Notes under the pieces: generated by a model | What the model was told of the DNA's origin: nothing | Seen by the model: the letters and a program-made list of their open reading frames with translations, nothing else | The model's database searches: none | Assembly (NCBI GenBank): GCA_023145485.1 | Contig: JAGLDT010000162.1 | Span: 1 to 7,464 of the forward strand | Direction: 5' to 3' | DNA: 7,464 nucleotides | Origin: Cocleimonas sp. | Lineage (GTDB): Bacteria; Pseudomonadota; Gammaproteobacteria; Thiotrichales; Thiotrichaceae | Position numbers and translations under genes: made by a program | Shown here: positions 6,401 to 7,464 of the stretch, piece after piece | Layout: every line of letters starts with the position of its first letter | Numbering within the stretch: position 1 is the first letter of the stretch

Positions 6401-7325
6401 GAGCTACCGCATGCAAGCCTTGCGTGATAATGCAGACTGTGCAAAGCAAGAATTTGATCGCATTGATGATAGTAACGATACAGGGTTATTTGCTGATTTA
6501 AGCTATGACCTTGATGATAATATTTCAGCGCCTTATCTCAAAAGAGGTGTTAAACCACCAATGGCAATATTGCGCGAGCAAGGCGTAAATGGTCAAATTG
6601 AAATGGCAGCGGCCTTTGATCGTGCAGGTTTTCAAGCCGTTGATGTGCATATGACCGATATTATTAGTGGCAAAATTTCACTGACCGACTTTAAAGGCGT
6701 GGTTGCCTGTGGCGGATTTTCCTATGGTGATGTACTCGGTGCAGGCGGGGGCTGGGCTAAAAGTATTTTATTTAACCCGCGGGCTAAAGATGAATTCAGT
6801 CAATTCTTTGCTCGTGAAGATGCCTTTGGTTTAGGGATTTGTAATGGTTGTCAGATGTTCTCTCAGCTAAAAGACCTAATTCCTGGCGCAAGCCATTGGC
6901 CACGTTTTTATAAAAACCAATCTGAACAATTTGAAGCACGGGTTGCAATGGTGGAAGTCATGGACTCCCCCTCTATCTTCCTGCAAGGCATGAAAGGCTC
7001 TAAAATGCCAATTCCCGTTGCACATGGCGAAGGTCGCGCTGTCTTTAAAGATAATAATGAAATGCAAGGTGCATTAGACGCAGGTTTAGTCAGCCTGCGT
7101 TATTTGGATAATACAGGACAAGCGACAGAGCAATATCCAGAAAACCCCAATGGTTCACCGCAAGGCATTACAGGCTTAACCTCAGAAGATGGTCGTTTTA
7201 CTATTATGATGCCACACCCTGAACGTGCCTTTCGCACCGTTACCAACTCATGGCATCCTGATGATTGGAGTGAAGACGGCGCATGGATGCGGATGTTTAG
7301 AAATGCCCGTGTTTGGGTGGGGTAG
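3429..7325 (+). CDS. purL: Phosphoribosylformylglycinamidine synthase (FGAM synthase), large single-chain type
   Basis: PurL makes FGAM from FGAR, ATP and glutamine in step four of de novo purine synthesis, in the cytoplasm. The 1298-residue length matches the proteobacterial single-chain enzyme (about 1295 in E. coli). An N-terminal PurS-like domain spans roughly 1-150 with P-R-x-G-T-I-S-P-W-S-S-K. The synthase domains carry N-S-E-H-C-R-H-K (H217), K-V-E-T-H-N-H-P-T (H297), G-G-E-I-R-D-E-G and, in the second half, I-G-D-R-S-I-T-G-M-V and Y-H-D-R-S-D-G-G. The C-terminal class I glutaminase domain (from about 1040) has nucleophile C1138 in G-I-C-N-G-C-Q and H1263/E1265 in P-H-P-E-R, so the triad is intact. 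The start M-M-I-L-A-G matches the family's N-terminus; no Shine-Dalgarno is visible before it. It seems to be its own transcription unit, separated by 267 bases from the fibre genes. No truncation or frameshift is seen. Confidence 0.98.
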   Translation: MMILAGTRAFSDFNKDKLLKSLQSSLPQIKDVHACYWHFVKTNQTLSDNEQQHLEALLHYGESNNDMQSAGELFLVVPRTGTISPWSSKATDILHNSSVMSVERVERGIAYTIEFSDDNLSADNRLLIHSKIHDRMMEQVLMHGDQAAALFSDATPAPFKSVDISEDASVALQQANIELGLALSADEIDYLSENYQTLKRNPTDVELMMFAQANSEHCRHKIFNADWVIDGKAKEQTLFGMIRNTYHKAPKGVLSAYKDNASVVEGSQATRFFPSTDSQQYAYHEEKVHMLMKVETHNHPTAISPFPGAATGSGGEIRDEGATGNGSKPKAGLCGFSVSNLKIPDYQQPWEREFGKPSRIDTALNIMLEGPIGAAAFNNEFGRPNLTGYFRTYEAEVPCAKGTELRGYHKPIMLAGGVGNIRPDNIEKQDLPEGTAIIVLGGPAMLIGLGGGAASSMTSGTSAENLDFASVQRGNPEMQRRCQEVIDRCVALGDRSPILSIHDVGAGGISNAIPEIINDAGRGGKIELRAVPNDEPGMAPMEIWSCEAQERYVLAIAADRLASFEAICQRERAVYAVVGASTNEQQLIVADAHFENAPVDIPMDVLLGKPPKMLRDVHHQTFHKPELELDDIQLDDAIERVLSLPTVASKSFLITIGDRSITGMVNRDQMVGPWQVPVADVAVTAADYKGYKGEAMAIGERTPIALVNPVASGRMAIAEAITNIAAAKIGKISDISMSANWMAAAGHDGEEAALFDTVQAVGEELCPQLGIVIPVGKDSLSMKTVWQEKGEDRAMTAPLSLLITAFAIVEDIRNTLTPQLRTDKGDTDLILIDLGKGKNRMAASALAQVYSQVGHSAPDLDDAETLISFFNVIQELNQDDQLIAYHDRSDGGLLATLAEMSFAGHTGISIHLDDLAKTALEALFSEELGAVIQVHHSDTEDVLSAFRENGLGKHAHVIGKLNDTDEITFSWAKEIIYQQPRTALQKIWSETSYRMQALRDNADCAKQEFDRIDDSNDTGLFADLSYDLDDNISAPYLKRGVKPPMAILREQGVNGQIEMAAAFDRAGFQAVDVHMTDIISGKISLTDFKGVVACGGFSYGDVLGAGGGWAKSILFNPRAKDEFSQFFAREDAFGLGICNGCQMFSQLKDLIPGASHWPRFYKNQSEQFEARVAMVEVMDSPSIFLQGMKGSKMPIPVAHGEGRAVFKDNNEMQGALDAGLVSLRYLDNTGQATEQYPENPNGSPQGITGLTSEDGRFTIMMPHPERAFRTVTNSWHPDDWSEDGAWMRMFRNARVWVG

Positions 7326-7340
7326 AGTAGAATTTTTGAG

Positions 7341-7369
7341 GTGGCAATAAATTTATTCCCGTCTATAAT
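7341..7369 (+). promoter_or_regulatory. Candidate sigma-70 promoter downstream of purL
   Basis: GTGGCA at 7341-7346 (4 of 6 to the -35 consensus) is followed after exactly 17 bases by a perfect TATAAT at 7364-7369. It begins 16 bases after the purL stop and points rightward, so it may drive a gene or RNA beyond the window. A 12-base palindrome, AATAAATTTATT (7346-7357), lies in the spacer and could be an operator or simply A/T-rich sequence. No convincing purL terminator and no gene is visible in 7326-7464. Confidence 0.4.
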
Positions 7370-7464
7370 ACTTATAAATCATTTGCTTATGGGTTAAATT
7401 TTAGCGTAAAGCAGTGATTAAAAGAAAGCTATAGGTTGGACAGCAATTCAGGGCTTAGGATACC

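Noticed and set aside
7431..7464. Minus-strand open frame entering from the right edge and ending in TAG after eleven codons
   Set aside because: It is too short to support a partial gene call.

Overview
The window looks like a piece of a gammaproteobacterial chromosome. The main anchor is a full-length, proteobacterial-type large PurL of 1298 residues. It is collinear with the enterobacterial enzyme from its first residues to its glutaminase catalytic triad. The first 3.2 kb is visibly more A/T-rich than purL and reads as an accessory cassette beside a housekeeping gene. I cannot name the genus.

Layout. Positions 1-221 are non-coding, with a candidate promoter and several short dyads. Positions 222-3161 hold four plus-strand genes: (1) a secreted 208-aa protein made of five Gln/Asn repeats; (2) a secreted 123-aa protein with two cysteines, which I do not recognise; (3) a 358-aa lipoprotein that I align by eye to the CsgG/HfaB family of outer-membrane secretion channels; (4) a secreted 234-aa protein made of six repeats of the same kind as gene 1. 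Positions 3162-3428 are a non-coding gap with dyads and a possible purL promoter. Positions 3429-7325 are purL. The last 139 bases are non-coding and carry a good sigma-70-like promoter pointing out of the window.

How the genes work together. The first four genes form a compact curli-like or holdfast-anchor-like export cassette: two paralogous fibre or adhesin subunits with signal peptides, one CsgG-like pore lipoprotein, and one small periplasmic or exported partner. The repeats carry curlin-like Q-x-G-x-x-N pieces, but the unit is about 33-44 residues with three regularly placed Gln and a closing Q-x-x-N, not the ~22-residue curlin unit. The inference is a surface amyloid or beta-solenoid fibre exported through the CsgG-like pore. 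No CsgD, CsgE or CsgF could be recognised. The gene order resembles hfaA-hfaB-hfaD of Caulobacter more than csgBAC/csgDEFG, but that is only an analogy.

Regulatory points: a C9 tract facing a G7 tract with nested hairpins lies between gene 1 and gene 2. A T9 tract lies in the signal-peptide codons of the pore gene. Gene 3 overlaps gene 2 by 17 bases and most likely starts at TTG. Together these raise the possibility of differential or phase-variable expression of the fibre system.
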